NCBI GenBank assembly: GCA_034665305.1 | Contig: JAXDFZ010000008.1 | Coordinates: forward strand, 62,001 to 126,000 | Source of the DNA: DASXRU01 sp034665305 | GTDB taxonomy: Bacteria; Acidobacteriota; Blastocatellia; Pyrinomonadales; Pyrinomonadaceae | DNA length: 64,000 bases | Direction of reading: 5' to 3' | In this document: in pieces, positions 9,590 through 18,655 of the stretch | Position numbering within the stretch: the stretch's first letter is position 1 | How the letters are laid out: every line of letters begins with the position of its first letter | Notes under the pieces: generated by a model | Seen by the model: the letters and a program-made list of their open reading frames with translations, nothing else | Told to the model about the DNA's origin: nothing | Database searches by the model: none | Translations under genes and position numbers: made by a program

Positions 9590-10516
9590 ATGACTATGCA
9601 GAATGGCATCGGAGCGGCAGGTGTGAAACGGTTGGTATGTTTGATTCCGCTATTAGCTGTAGTGTTGACGGCTCCAATGACCTTGAAGGCGCAGGATGAA
9701 GAAACTACCAGACGACTATGGGACACCGCCTTTATCAACTCCGCGAATCCGAAAACCCCCGCAAAGAAAACGGCGAAGCGTAGTTACCGCATTGCCACTC
9801 CGAAAGTGCCCACCTCGGGAGTTAATGGCGAAACTGTAGTTGGTGTCACCCTCTGGCGCTTGCGTCGCGCCGCCGCGAGAGATTCCGGCGAGCGTTTGAT
9901 CGTACATGAAGGCGCCGACGCGGCCGAGTGGTTGCCCGAACGAATTTCTGCGAACACAAGGTTGGACCAGGGCGATCGTTTGCGAATCTCGGTCGAAGCG
10001 GCGCGCACGGGTTATCTTTACGTGGTTGATCGGGAACAGTATGCCGACGGAAGTCTTGGTGAACCTTACTTGATCTTTCCGACCACGCGGACGCTCGCGG
10101 GAAACAATCAAGTAACCATCGGCAAGATAATTGAGCTTCCGGGCCAGGAGGATAGTCCACCCTTTTTTACAGTCAAACGCAGCCGACCCGATCACGTCGC
10201 CGAAGTGCTCAGTGTTCTGATCAGCCCAACCCCGCTGGAGGGATTTCAAATCACCGACAAAGCGCAAAAGCTGGCCGAGGACCAGGTGACCGGGTGGGAA
10301 AAGTTATGGGGCGCGCGGGTCGGTCTGCTGGAGTTGGAAAAGGGCGCCGGCCAGGCGTGGAGTAAAGAAGAGAAAGAAGCGGGCGCTGATGTCTCCAGAA
10401 CGCTGAATGCAAACGCCCCGGCCCCTCAAGCCCTCTATTACCAGCCAAACGCAAAGCCTACCGAACCGGTCTTGATAAAAGTGCGCCTTCGTTATGGCGT
10501 CCCCAAAAAGCGCTGA
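9590..10516 (+). CDS. Exported DUF4384-like protein, 308 aa
   Basis: The N-terminus has a signal peptide (hydrophobic ~13-31, LVCLIPLLAVVLTAPM, cleavage near LKAQD). Residues ~80-240 resemble DUF4384: ERISANTRLDQGDRLRIS, then TGYLYVVDREQ and PYLIFPT, echoing the GYLYILNQG core of the kinase tail at the left edge. The C-terminus (~285-308) is a short beta-like segment ending VRLRYGVPKKR. DUF4384 is often found with kinases and caspase-like proteins; a sensor or adaptor role outside the cytoplasm is inferred. The start ATG has GGAG ~10 bases upstream. No catalytic motif was seen. Confidence 0.75.
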   Translation: MTMQNGIGAAGVKRLVCLIPLLAVVLTAPMTLKAQDEETTRRLWDTAFINSANPKTPAKKTAKRSYRIATPKVPTSGVNGETVVGVTLWRLRRAAARDSGERLIVHEGADAAEWLPERISANTRLDQGDRLRISVEAARTGYLYVVDREQYADGSLGEPYLIFPTTRTLAGNNQVTIGKIIELPGQEDSPPFFTVKRSRPDHVAEVLSVLISPTPLEGFQITDKAQKLAEDQVTGWEKLWGARVGLLELEKGAGQAWSKEEKEAGADVSRTLNANAPAPQALYYQPNAKPTEPVLIKVRLRYGVPKKR

Positions 10517-10568
10517 TGATTCCGGCCTGGAGCTTCGTCCGCGATCATTAGGATGCTGGGGTGGCATC

Positions 10569-10680
10569 CAACTCCTTAGAGTGCGGCGGCCCGGCGTCGC
10601 TTTTGTCCTCCGCCCTCCACGAAGAGACGTAATGCAAAAATCGGCCAAAGCGGCGTCAGGCCGCCGCACTCCAAAGAGTT
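10569..10680. repeat. Imperfect inverted repeat, ~34-bp arms
   Basis: Arms ~10569-10603 and 10647-10680 share gagtgcggcggcc and its complement, around a ~43-bp loop. It fills most of the gap between the DUF4384-like gene and alr. A half copy is seen near 1840. Confidence 0.75.
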
Positions 10681-10736
10681 GACGCAGATTGGTCTTGCCA
10701 CTCCGCGATTAAGACGTAATCCGCTAAACTGTTTTC

Positions 10737-11897
10737 GTGACTGCCAGAAATGAATCTCTTTGCTCACGCCCTACCTGGGCGCAGATCGATCTGGACGCGG
10801 TTGCGTCGAATCTTCAAATCATCAAAAGCAGGATCAGCTCGGGCGTGAAAGTCATGGCGGTGGTCAAGGCTGACGCTTATGGTCATGGCGCGGTGCAATG
10901 CGCGCAAACGCTGGAAGCGGCCGGCGCAGATTGGTTCGGGGTGGCGTTGCCGGAGGAGGGAATCGAGTTACGCAAAGCTGGAATTGCGAAACCTATCCTT
11001 TGCCTGGCCGGTTTCTGGAACGGTCAAGCGGCCGCATGTGTTCACCACGATCTAACAACCGTTATTTATCGTGCGGATATGCTCGAGGCGATGGACCACG
11101 CGGCAAGCGATGCCGGAGTGATGGCTGAGGTCCATTTAAAGATCGATACCGGAATGGGCCGGCTCGGCGTCAGGCCGGAGGCACTCGCGGAGTTTTGCGA
11201 CGCTGTAGCTCGCTTCAAGAATGTCCGCATTGACGGCTTGATGACGCACTTCGCGGCTGCGGACGATAGCTGCCTGGATAACTTTACGAGTGCGCAGTTA
11301 GAAAGTTTTCAGTCGGCGGTCGCTTTGCTTCGCGCGCGGGGGATTGCCGCCACTCATCATCACTTAGCGAACTCAGCCGCGACATTTGCCCACGCGGAAG
11401 CGCATGGGAACATGGTGCGGCCCGGTGGCGCACTCTACGGATTGCGGGACACGCTACCGGCAGAGGTGGACGCTTCTGCGCTGCAACCGGCGATGTCGTT
11501 GCACTCGCGCGTGACATTAGTGAAATGGATTGAAGCAGGCGATCACGTCGGCTACGGCTGCACTTTTCAGGCGCCGCGCCGGACGTTGGTGGCGACGATT
11601 CCGGTGGGCTACGAAGATGGCTTTAACCGCGCGTTGTCGAATCGCGGCCGGGTAATTGTAAAGGGAAACTACGCCCCAGTGATTGGCCGCGTCTCGATGG
11701 ATCTAACTCTGATCGACGTAACCGATGTACCCGGAGTAGCGGTTGATGATGAGGTTGTCCTGCTCGGCCGGCAGAATGGATTGTCTGTCCCCGCTGAAGA
11801 CCTCGGCAGTCAATCCGGAACGATCTCCTACGAAATCACCTGCGGAGTCAGCGACCGCGTCCCACGGATCTATTCGCAGTCAGACCTGCCAAAGTAG
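10737..11897 (+). CDS. alr: Alanine racemase
   Basis: PLP-dependent enzyme that interconverts L- and D-alanine for peptidoglycan. The N-terminal TIM barrel has the cofactor lysine in VVKADAYGHG (Lys44) and the substrate motif KIDTGMGRLG; the C-terminal beta domain carries the second catalytic Tyr273 in GYGCTF. The length of 386 aa is normal for the family. The start is a GTG; the first conserved strand (WAQIDLDAV) begins at residue 14, so a start further upstream is not needed. It stands alone after a repeat and before an unrelated hydrolase. The call is firm. Confidence 0.96.
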   Translation: MTARNESLCSRPTWAQIDLDAVASNLQIIKSRISSGVKVMAVVKADAYGHGAVQCAQTLEAAGADWFGVALPEEGIELRKAGIAKPILCLAGFWNGQAAACVHHDLTTVIYRADMLEAMDHAASDAGVMAEVHLKIDTGMGRLGVRPEALAEFCDAVARFKNVRIDGLMTHFAAADDSCLDNFTSAQLESFQSAVALLRARGIAATHHHLANSAATFAHAEAHGNMVRPGGALYGLRDTLPAEVDASALQPAMSLHSRVTLVKWIEAGDHVGYGCTFQAPRRTLVATIPVGYEDGFNRALSNRGRVIVKGNYAPVIGRVSMDLTLIDVTDVPGVAVDDEVVLLGRQNGLSVPAEDLGSQSGTISYEITCGVSDRVPRIYSQSDLPK

Positions 11898-12041
11898 GAG
11901 AAAACGCGGCGCGTGGCGACGGGATTAACGGGATTTACAAAATGGCAGAAAGAAGGGCGATGACTGTCGTAGGTCTTAACTGGTTTCCCAATCTTGTGAA
12001 TCGTGTTAAGCGTGTCGAAACCGCGCCGCGGGGAGTGAACC

Positions 12042-12743
12042 ATGAGCACCGAACCTGAAAAACTCAACGTCTCAATTAATGAGCGCGATAGCGTCACGGC
12101 GTTAATCTATCCGGCCGCTAAGCGTCCGCGTCTAAAGACTACTTTGATCCTGGGGCACGGCGCCGGCGCGAATCAATTGAGCGGCTTCATGCGCTTGTTC
12201 GCAGATGGGCTGGCGGCGCGTGGTTGCGATGTCGTCACGTTTAACTTCGTCTACATGGAACAAGGCCGTCACGTGCCCGATAAGAACGACAAACTCGAGG
12301 ACTGCTATCGCCGGGTCATCGATAGCGTAACGAAGCACAAGAAGTTGAAAGGGAATCGAGTCGCGATTGGCGGCAAATCGATGGGCGGGAGAATCGCGTC
12401 GCAGGTGGCCGCAAAGATCGATGCCGCAGCGAACAGTCCCTTAGCCCTGATTCTGCTCGGTTATCCGCTGCATCCTCCCGGACGCCCGGACAAGCTTCGC
12501 GACGCTCATCTAAAAGACATTCAGGCGCCGATGCTTTTCATCCAGGGCTCACGAGATACTTTCGGCACGTCAGATGAACTACGCGCAACCATCAAGCAGC
12601 ACCAGTTAGCCGCAACCCTTCACGTCATCGAAGGCGGCGATCACTCTTTCAAGGTCCCGAAGGCTTTAGGTGTACCGCAGGCGCAGGTTTTCGAAAACGT
12701 CATGGACACTATCGCCGCATGGCTCAAATCTAATGAAGGTTAA
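12042..12743 (+). CDS. Alpha/beta hydrolase of the KANL3/Tex30 (COG3571-like) type
   Basis: Small single-domain alpha/beta hydrolase of 233 aa. The oxyanion region LGHGAGAN is at ~42-49, the nucleophile elbow GKSMGG puts Ser at 113, a likely acid Asp lies in FIQGSRDTFG (~180), and the catalytic His is in GGDHSF (~207). This pattern fits the uncharacterised KANL3/Tex30-like hydrolases; the substrate is unknown. The start ATG has GGGAG upstream. There is no signal peptide, so it acts in the cytoplasm. The neighbours give no functional hint. Confidence 0.85.
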   Translation: MSTEPEKLNVSINERDSVTALIYPAAKRPRLKTTLILGHGAGANQLSGFMRLFADGLAARGCDVVTFNFVYMEQGRHVPDKNDKLEDCYRRVIDSVTKHKKLKGNRVAIGGKSMGGRIASQVAAKIDAAANSPLALILLGYPLHPPGRPDKLRDAHLKDIQAPMLFIQGSRDTFGTSDELRATIKQHQLAATLHVIEGGDHSFKVPKALGVPQAQVFENVMDTIAAWLKSNEG

Positions 12744-12804
12744 CTAATTGAGACTGTGCAAGGGATATCGCAAAGCATTACAGGTTGCCATGGTTCTGAA
12801 GGTA

Positions 12805-12833
12805 TTGACGCGGACGATAAACTAGGATATTTA
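12805..12833 (+). promoter_or_regulatory. Candidate promoter for the 13-24 kb cluster
   Basis: TTGACG at 12805-12810 and TATTTA at 12828-12833 are separated by 17 bp, resembling a sigma-70 promoter (5/6 and about 3/6 matches). It lies ~160 bp before the first gene of the six-gene cluster, in a 251-bp gap with no other recognisable content. Based on sequence resemblance only. Confidence 0.25.
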
Positions 12834-12994
12834 TCTGCCGCCTAACGCCGTCGTCAACTGGTCCTCAAGCCGACGTCCTCTATCTCGCTCCCAATGCCCG
12901 ATGATTTGGTTTGAGGCTCAGTCTTTACGTTTATACGGCGGAAGGTGCGCTCCATTGATGAGCCACGTCGTAGTTGCGAGTGAAAGGAGAGCAT

Positions 12995-13858
12995 ATGCCA
13001 GCGAAGTCGCGCCGCCGGGAACCGCCGGGCAAGCCGACCTTTATCTTTAAGGGCACGGTGCAAAAACTGAAGAACGCTACCATGAAGCAGGTGCCGGTGG
13101 ATGAGCGCACCATCGTGGTAACGATTGATCAGGTGCTGGAAGCGCCTGCAAATCTGGCGAAGCTCACCGGACGGCAGATAACGGTGCGGCTCAGTGGTTC
13201 CACGAAAGTCAGAACCGGGCAACAACTTATCTTTAATACTGTGAGTTGGATCTACGGCGACAGCATGGCCATGCAGTCCTTAAGTGAAGAGCCGGTCGGC
13301 ACGGTGCATATGGCTTCACTAGGAGCGCCGGTCGATCCGGTTAAGCGCAGCGCGGCACGGCAAAAGCGAGAACGGTTTGCCACTGCCGATCTGGTAGTGT
13401 CGGGAAAAGTTCTGGCCGTAAGACTGCCACCCGAAACCAAATCCAACACCGGGGTCAGGGCCGCCGGTCTCACCAAGCAGCCCATCAAACCAATAAGCGA
13501 ACACGATCCCAAGTGGCGTGAAGCAGTGGTCCAGGTTGGTGATGTTCACAAGGGAACTCATCGAAAGAAGGAAGTGGTAGTGCGCTTTCCTTCCAGCATG
13601 GATGTGATGTGGTATCACGCGCCGAAATTTCATCCCGGCCAGCAAGGCTATTTCATGCTTCACAAAACAGACACCGAAACCGCACCCGCCGGCGGCAAGA
13701 AGAAAACGAGCCAAGGCGCCACGCGGGTTGCAGCAGTCGGCTCTGAACCCGGCGAAAAGGCTTACGTCGCGCTTGATCCCATCGACTTCCAACCATTCGA
13801 TGAACCTGGTGGAGTAAAGACGATCATCGATGCTGCCGAAGATGAGCCGGGCCGGTAG
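12995..13858 (+). CDS. Protein of unknown function with two similar beta-rich halves, 287 aa
   Basis: I do not recognise the family. I chose the ATG at 12995 because it follows AGGAGA; an upstream TTG at 12974 lacks this. It has no signal peptide and a basic N-terminus (MPAKSRRREPP). The protein looks internally duplicated: a first half with GTVQ, then VVTIDQVLEAP, ITVRLSGS and GQQLIF; a second half with GKVLAVR, then VVQVGDVHKG, VVVRFPSS and GQQGYFML. The spacing suggests two OB- or NTR-like beta barrels. It is first in a co-directional run with a BNR propeller, subtilase, phosphoesterase, SIR2-like and nSTAND gene, 66 bp before the next start. It may be a recognition or scaffold component; this is inference. 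Confidence 0.6.
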   Translation: MPAKSRRREPPGKPTFIFKGTVQKLKNATMKQVPVDERTIVVTIDQVLEAPANLAKLTGRQITVRLSGSTKVRTGQQLIFNTVSWIYGDSMAMQSLSEEPVGTVHMASLGAPVDPVKRSAARQKRERFATADLVVSGKVLAVRLPPETKSNTGVRAAGLTKQPIKPISEHDPKWREAVVQVGDVHKGTHRKKEVVVRFPSSMDVMWYHAPKFHPGQQGYFMLHKTDTETAPAGGKKKTSQGATRVAAVGSEPGEKAYVALDPIDFQPFDEPGGVKTIIDAAEDEPGR

Positions 13859-13924
13859 GGTTCTCAGAAGAAAAACTCACTGCGGGCAGAATCCTGTGCC
13901 TGCAAACTCTGAGGAGATTGATCG

Positions 13925-15421
13925 ATGCCAGCGAAAAAGGCGAGCAGGAAAAAGCCAACTTCGACTCGCGGCCGTCCCCGGCCCGCGAAAGGATCCAAGG
14001 CAGCAGCGGGTTCACGGAAATTGGTAAAGAAGACTGCGTCCAGGGCTCCCGGCCCGGTAATACTCTTAGTTAACATGATTCCAAAATCGCTTAGCGGTGA
14101 GGAACATCAGGACAGCGAACCCTCAATCGCCGTGAACCCTGCCAATCCACTACAGATAGCAGCGTCGGCTTTCACGCCAGATCCTGCTCAAGGGCCGTTG
14201 GCGCCGATTTACATTTCTAACGATGGCGGGAAAACATGGACCCTGAATTCGATTGTGCCGGGCGGCAACCGGACGACCGGAACGGGCGACATTACGTTGA
14301 AGTTCAGCCGTACCAGCAACACGCTCTATGCAGGAGTTCTGCGCGGCGATTCGCGCACGACACGCCTGAACATTTTGCGAACGAAAAATTTTGCGGGCGC
14401 GACGCCGATGGAAGTTCTGGTGGATCGATTCAACGTGGATCAGCCGTACATGCAAGTCAGCACTGTGGCGAAGGGCGCGGACAAAGGTAAGGACCGCATT
14501 TACGTCGGCACTAACGACACTAGCCTGCGGGGCTCGGCAACTATTGAACAGTCGTTGGACGGCGCTGCGGCCAGACCTGCCTTCAGAAAAATCAGAATCG
14601 AGTCCCGGGACACTTCCGGCCAGGATGGCCCACCGGTGCGGCCTTCGATACATCCTGACGGTACGGCGTACGCGATCTATCACGCGTGGCGAACATTTAC
14701 TAACAGCTCGGGCAAGGGAACTGCCGACGTCGTCGTGGTGCGCGACGACAGCGGCGGGACCGGCACACGGCCGTTCAGGGATCTCGTCGACGCTGGTGAT
14801 GGAAAGGTCGGCGTTCGAGTAGCCCGCAATACAAACTTCAATTTCAATGGCTTCCTGGGTATGCAACGGACCGGCGGCGACGTAGCCCTCGCAGTTGATC
14901 CCGGCAAAAGTGACATTGTTTACGTCGCATACAACGACGATCAGGGTCCCTTCTATGTTCTGCACGTGTTGCGCTCGCTGGATCGCGGGCAGACATGGTC
15001 CAGCGATTTACGCACCATCCGTAATGCGCTGAATCCGGCCCTGGCAATCGACGAGACCGGCAAGGTTGGCTTCCTCTATCAACAACTCACCGGCAGCGGC
15101 GCCGCCGAGCGCTGGGAAACAAAAATCGAGTTCACCACGGACGGCGCTAACTGGAACGCGCTGACCCTCGCCAAAGTGTCGGCTGCCGGGCCCGCTCGGA
15201 CCTTCGATCCTTATCTGGGCGATTACGCACACTTGACGTCGTTGGGTAAAACTTTTTACGGTATTTTTTCCGCAAACAACACACCGAAGAAAACGAATTT
15301 TCCCAACGGCGTCGTCTACCAGCGGAATGTCAACTGGACCAGTAATACGTTGCTGGACATCGATAACACTACTCCGGTGCATGCTTCGATTGATCCGTTC
15401 TTCTTGAAGGTGAACGGGTGA
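13925..15421 (+). CDS. BNR/Asp-box beta-propeller protein (sialidase-like fold), 498 aa
   Basis: The first ~45 residues are Lys/Ala/Pro-rich, likely disordered, starting MPAKKASRKKP like the preceding gene. The rest reads as a sialidase-superfamily beta-propeller: Asp-box-like SNDGGKTW at ~99-106 and SLDRGQTW at ~345, and repeated patterns such as EPSIAVNPANP and VALAVDPGKSD. I see no clear sialidase active-site arginine triad, so an enzymatic role is not supported; it may be a binding propeller. No signal peptide. The start has GAGGAG upstream and lies 66 bp after the previous gene, with the subtilase gene 62 bp downstream. Confidence 0.7.
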   Translation: MPAKKASRKKPTSTRGRPRPAKGSKAAAGSRKLVKKTASRAPGPVILLVNMIPKSLSGEEHQDSEPSIAVNPANPLQIAASAFTPDPAQGPLAPIYISNDGGKTWTLNSIVPGGNRTTGTGDITLKFSRTSNTLYAGVLRGDSRTTRLNILRTKNFAGATPMEVLVDRFNVDQPYMQVSTVAKGADKGKDRIYVGTNDTSLRGSATIEQSLDGAAARPAFRKIRIESRDTSGQDGPPVRPSIHPDGTAYAIYHAWRTFTNSSGKGTADVVVVRDDSGGTGTRPFRDLVDAGDGKVGVRVARNTNFNFNGFLGMQRTGGDVALAVDPGKSDIVYVAYNDDQGPFYVLHVLRSLDRGQTWSSDLRTIRNALNPALAIDETGKVGFLYQQLTGSGAAERWETKIEFTTDGANWNALTLAKVSAAGPARTFDPYLGDYAHLTSLGKTFYGIFSANNTPKKTNFPNGVVYQRNVNWTSNTLLDIDNTTPVHASIDPFFLKVNG

Positions 15422-15483
15422 TTAGGCGATTTTAGACCCGTCTAACGCGCTGGTCCTGAGGATAAGGGATTGAAGGAGACCCG

Positions 15484-17094
15484 ATGATAAAGCGAACCCG
15501 AACCGTGCCAAAAAAGACAGAGAGTAGCGAGCGCACCAAACGATCCGCCTCAGAACTCGAGGCCAGCGATCCCAAGCGCAAGCCATTTGTTCCGGAACAA
15601 CTTGATCGCACCGTCATTGCGATTCCTTTGCTCGACTTGATGCAAAAGGAAAAGGCGAAGATGGAAAAGAATTCGAAGCTGAGACCGGAGCGGCATAAAG
15701 TCATCATCGATCTGAACCTGCAGTTTCCCGGTGGCCGGGACGAAGCGCGTGAGTGGGTGGTGCGGGCTGCCCGGGAGATCATCGCCGAAAGAGGAGTGGT
15801 CAAGGACCTGGGCCAACAAGACATCAACGACAAGCGAGGCAGATTGAATCCTCAGTATTTGTTCGGCAAATTGGAAGGCCGAGTCATTCGCGAACTGGTG
15901 CGCCGCGATGCCCGAGACCATCCGCCGCCGAAGACGGGCGGCGGCGGCTTCAGTCCGCTTGCGATTTATCATATCTGGCCGGACTTTACGATTCGCGCGC
16001 TCACTAACAAATCAGTCAGCACGGTTAAGGCGGATGCTGCCCGCGCTTCCTTTTCTGCTTTGGGCAGCGGCATCGTTTGGGCGGTGCTGGATTCGGGAAT
16101 CGATCATTCGCATCCGCACTTCAAACTGCATCAAAACCTCAAGGCTGACTCACCACTGAAGGCCATAGACTTTACCGGCGAGGACAACACCACGGAGGAT
16201 CCGATGGGCCACGGCACACATGTCGCCGGCATCATCGCGGGTGAAATGCAGATTGCACCGGGGAAGAAAGGAGTCCTCCGCGCGTACGTACGCATCCGTG
16301 GCGAACACGGTGAAATAAAACATATCCCCTCGCCAATAACTCACATCTCCGGAATGGCCCCAAAGTGTAAGGTCCTCAACTACCGGGTACTGAATTCGGA
16401 GGGCGAAGGGGATGTCAGCAGTTTGTTAGAGGCCATTGCGGAGATTCAGGAAATAAACGGTTATGGACGACGGCTCCTCATCCATGGTGTGAACATGAGT
16501 CTGGGAAATGATTTTGAGCCCGAGTGGTTTGCGTGTGGTCAGAGCCCTCTGTGCGTTGAGGTAAACCGCCTGGTCAAGTCGGGCGTCGTGGTCGTCGTCG
16601 CAGCGGGCAACTCCGGTTACCAAAATTTGAAGGACGTTGATACTGTCGGCATTAACACCGGGATGACGGTATCTATCAACGACCCCGGGAATGCCGAATA
16701 TGCGATTACGGTGGGATCAACACACCGCGACATGCCTCACGTTTACGGAGTTTCTTACTTTTCGTCGAAAGGACCTACGGGAGACGGGCGGTTCAAACCC
16801 GATATCGTCGCCCCGGGTGAAAAGATTGTGTCGTGCTCTTCGGGGAGAGCACGCGAGCGGGTAAAGGACGACGTCGGCAAAGATAGCGATTACGTCGAAG
16901 ACAGTGGTACCAGCATGGCGGCGCCACACGTCTCCGGTGTGATCGCGGCTTTTCTTTCGGTGCGGCGAGAATTCATTGGCCAACCGGAAAAGGTCAAAGA
17001 GATTTTTCTTTCAACGGCCACGGATCTGAAACGCGAGCGATATTTTCAAGGCTATGGCCTGGTCGATTTGATGCGAGCGATCCAATCCGTCTAA
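15484..17094 (+). CDS. Subtilisin-like serine protease (S8 family), 536 aa
   Basis: All three catalytic residues are visible: Asp203 in AVLDSGID, His243 in GHGTHVAG and Ser477 in GTSMAAPH; the oxyanion Asn is in VVAAGNSGY. The N-terminal ~180 residues start with a basic, charged tail (MIKRTRTVPKK) and include a stretch that could be a propeptide or adaptor. There is no signal peptide, so this is probably an intracellular subtilase, unlike most secreted ones. The start ATG follows AAGGAG. Cytoplasmic subtilases next to STAND proteins are known from predicted conflict systems, where proteolysis activates or executes the response; that role is inferred here from context. A 22-bp-arm hairpin follows. 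Confidence 0.92.
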   Translation: MIKRTRTVPKKTESSERTKRSASELEASDPKRKPFVPEQLDRTVIAIPLLDLMQKEKAKMEKNSKLRPERHKVIIDLNLQFPGGRDEAREWVVRAAREIIAERGVVKDLGQQDINDKRGRLNPQYLFGKLEGRVIRELVRRDARDHPPPKTGGGGFSPLAIYHIWPDFTIRALTNKSVSTVKADAARASFSALGSGIVWAVLDSGIDHSHPHFKLHQNLKADSPLKAIDFTGEDNTTEDPMGHGTHVAGIIAGEMQIAPGKKGVLRAYVRIRGEHGEIKHIPSPITHISGMAPKCKVLNYRVLNSEGEGDVSSLLEAIAEIQEINGYGRRLLIHGVNMSLGNDFEPEWFACGQSPLCVEVNRLVKSGVVVVVAAGNSGYQNLKDVDTVGINTGMTVSINDPGNAEYAITVGSTHRDMPHVYGVSYFSSKGPTGDGRFKPDIVAPGEKIVSCSSGRARERVKDDVGKDSDYVEDSGTSMAAPHVSGVIAAFLSVRREFIGQPEKVKEIFLSTATDLKRERYFQGYGLVDLMRAIQSV

Positions 17095-17101
17095 TTCCTG
17101 G

Positions 17102-17195
17102 GTAACGCAAACTGTTAGTTTGCAGTTTGCTGTCGGACTGAGCGCCAACTAGAGTTTTCAGGACATCGAAGGCGCAAACTAACAGTTTGCGTTAC
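17102..17195. repeat. Inverted repeat with 22-bp arms (copy 1 of 3)
   Basis: Arms 17102-17123 and 17174-17195 are perfectly complementary (core cgcaaactgttagtttgc), loop 50 bp. Other copies are at 52291-52389 and 53034-53114, with unrelated loops. It sits between the subtilase and phosphoesterase genes and may act as a transcript hairpin. Confidence 0.95.
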
Positions 17196-17216
17196 ACAAA
17201 AACAGAAGGGAACGAT

Positions 17217-18596
17217 ATGCACGAGATTACCGGCGACCGCGATCAGGTTTTGAAACTGATGAAGGACACGATCCATCAGTTAGGCGAAAAAACGCCGAAG
17301 GTTAAGAAAGCCAGCGTCAGAGCGGCTGGTCTGAAAGCCGTCGGCCCGGAAAAGCCGGATGAAGAACTCCTCGACGTTCTGAAACGCGGCTATGACACAG
17401 AGCAGCCGAAGACCGTTGTGATGTCGGCCGGTCTTCGGGTTCCCAACGAGCGGGCCGTCAATTCCTGGTACGCGCCTCGTAATCGCGCCGTCGCGGTTTT
17501 TCAGGCCGCCATGGATGAGTATCTCACCGAGCGTGTCGGTAAGCCGGAAACGACAACCAGGAAGAAGATCACGCGCAGTTTATCAGTCGGCCAGACGGCC
17601 GCTAAGCGCACGGCGACTATTGATACTTTTTATGCCGGCCCGCCCAAAAGAACAGGGTCGGGAACTGCCCGCGCCACAGCCCTCGCTGAGCAATACAGCA
17701 AGCTGGATCCTCGCTGGGTGGAAGTGGCCTGGCAAAAAGCGAAGTTGTTTCTCAAAGGTAAGCGGAAGTTTATTACGCACAAGTCCGTCACCGATTTCCG
17801 CTTCGATCTGAAAGAGGAGTGCACGATCGCAATCGTCGGCGATTGGGGTGGAGGCAATGCGGCCGCGCAAGCCGTAGCGGAGCAGATCAAGAAGATCCAA
17901 CCCGACTACGTGATCCATCTGGGCGACGTCTACTATGCGGGCACTCCTAAAGAAGTGCAGGATCGGTTTTTGCAGTACTGGCCCAGGCCAGCCGCGCCGG
18001 GACAATCGTTTGCATTAAACTCCAATCACGAAATGTATAGCGGCGGCTATGGATACTTCGACACGATCCTAAAAGACTTCAAACAGCCCGCCAGCTATTT
18101 CAGCCTCGCAAACAAGAACTGGCGCTTCATCGGACTGGACACTGGCTACGTTGAGCACGACATGAACAAAGAGCAAGTGGCGTGGCTAATGGCGCAGTTC
18201 AAAGGGAACAATCAGCGGACCATTCTGTTGAGCCACCACCAACTGTTTTCCGCTTATGAAAAAACTGACGCCAGCAATTTGAAGAGCCGCGTGCAACCAT
18301 TACTCGACGCCGGTCAAATCTACGGTTGGATCTGGGGCCACGAGCATCTGTGCGTGGTTTATAAGAAACAGTTGGGAATCGAAGGGGTGTGTTTAGGAAA
18401 CGGCTGCTTCCCCTACGGCATGCCCAAAACGAAACCGCAGGTTCCCGTAGCCTGGTTCAACACGCGCGCCCAGCAAGGCGACAAAGAATACCCCGGCATC
18501 CACACCTTCGCTTTACTCAAGGTCGGCAAGGACAAGATCGATATTCAATATATTGATCAGGACGGGTATGTGGGATACAAGCAGACTTGGAGCTAG
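17217..18596 (+). CDS. Calcineurin-like metallophosphoesterase with N-terminal extension, 459 aa
   Basis: The C-terminal ~260 residues carry the metal-site motifs in order: GDWGGGN, HLGDVYYAG, NSNHEMY, LSHHQLF and WGHEHL. This is the two-metal phosphoesterase fold also used by purple acid phosphatases and nucleotide phosphodiesterases. The N-terminal ~190 residues are poorly conserved, with basic low-complexity parts (KVKKASVRAAGLKAV). I chose ATG 17217 (agaaggg upstream) over a TTG at 17187 that lies inside the repeat. No signal peptide. The substrate is unknown: nucleotides, nucleic acids and phosphoproteins are all possible. Position in a subtilase-SIR2-STAND run suggests an effector or regulator in a conflict system. 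Confidence 0.88.
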   Translation: MHEITGDRDQVLKLMKDTIHQLGEKTPKVKKASVRAAGLKAVGPEKPDEELLDVLKRGYDTEQPKTVVMSAGLRVPNERAVNSWYAPRNRAVAVFQAAMDEYLTERVGKPETTTRKKITRSLSVGQTAAKRTATIDTFYAGPPKRTGSGTARATALAEQYSKLDPRWVEVAWQKAKLFLKGKRKFITHKSVTDFRFDLKEECTIAIVGDWGGGNAAAQAVAEQIKKIQPDYVIHLGDVYYAGTPKEVQDRFLQYWPRPAAPGQSFALNSNHEMYSGGYGYFDTILKDFKQPASYFSLANKNWRFIGLDTGYVEHDMNKEQVAWLMAQFKGNNQRTILLSHHQLFSAYEKTDASNLKSRVQPLLDAGQIYGWIWGHEHLCVVYKKQLGIEGVCLGNGCFPYGMPKTKPQVPVAWFNTRAQQGDKEYPGIHTFALLKVGKDKIDIQYIDQDGYVGYKQTWS

Positions 18597-18655
18597 CGGC
18601 ATGTGGACCACGCAGCCATCAGCTCTTTCATTAGGACTCAATCGGTAGAACATCG

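Noticed and set aside
13925..15421. Active sialidase
   Set aside because: Asp-box motifs are present but no convincing arginine triad or catalytic Tyr/Glu pair was found.
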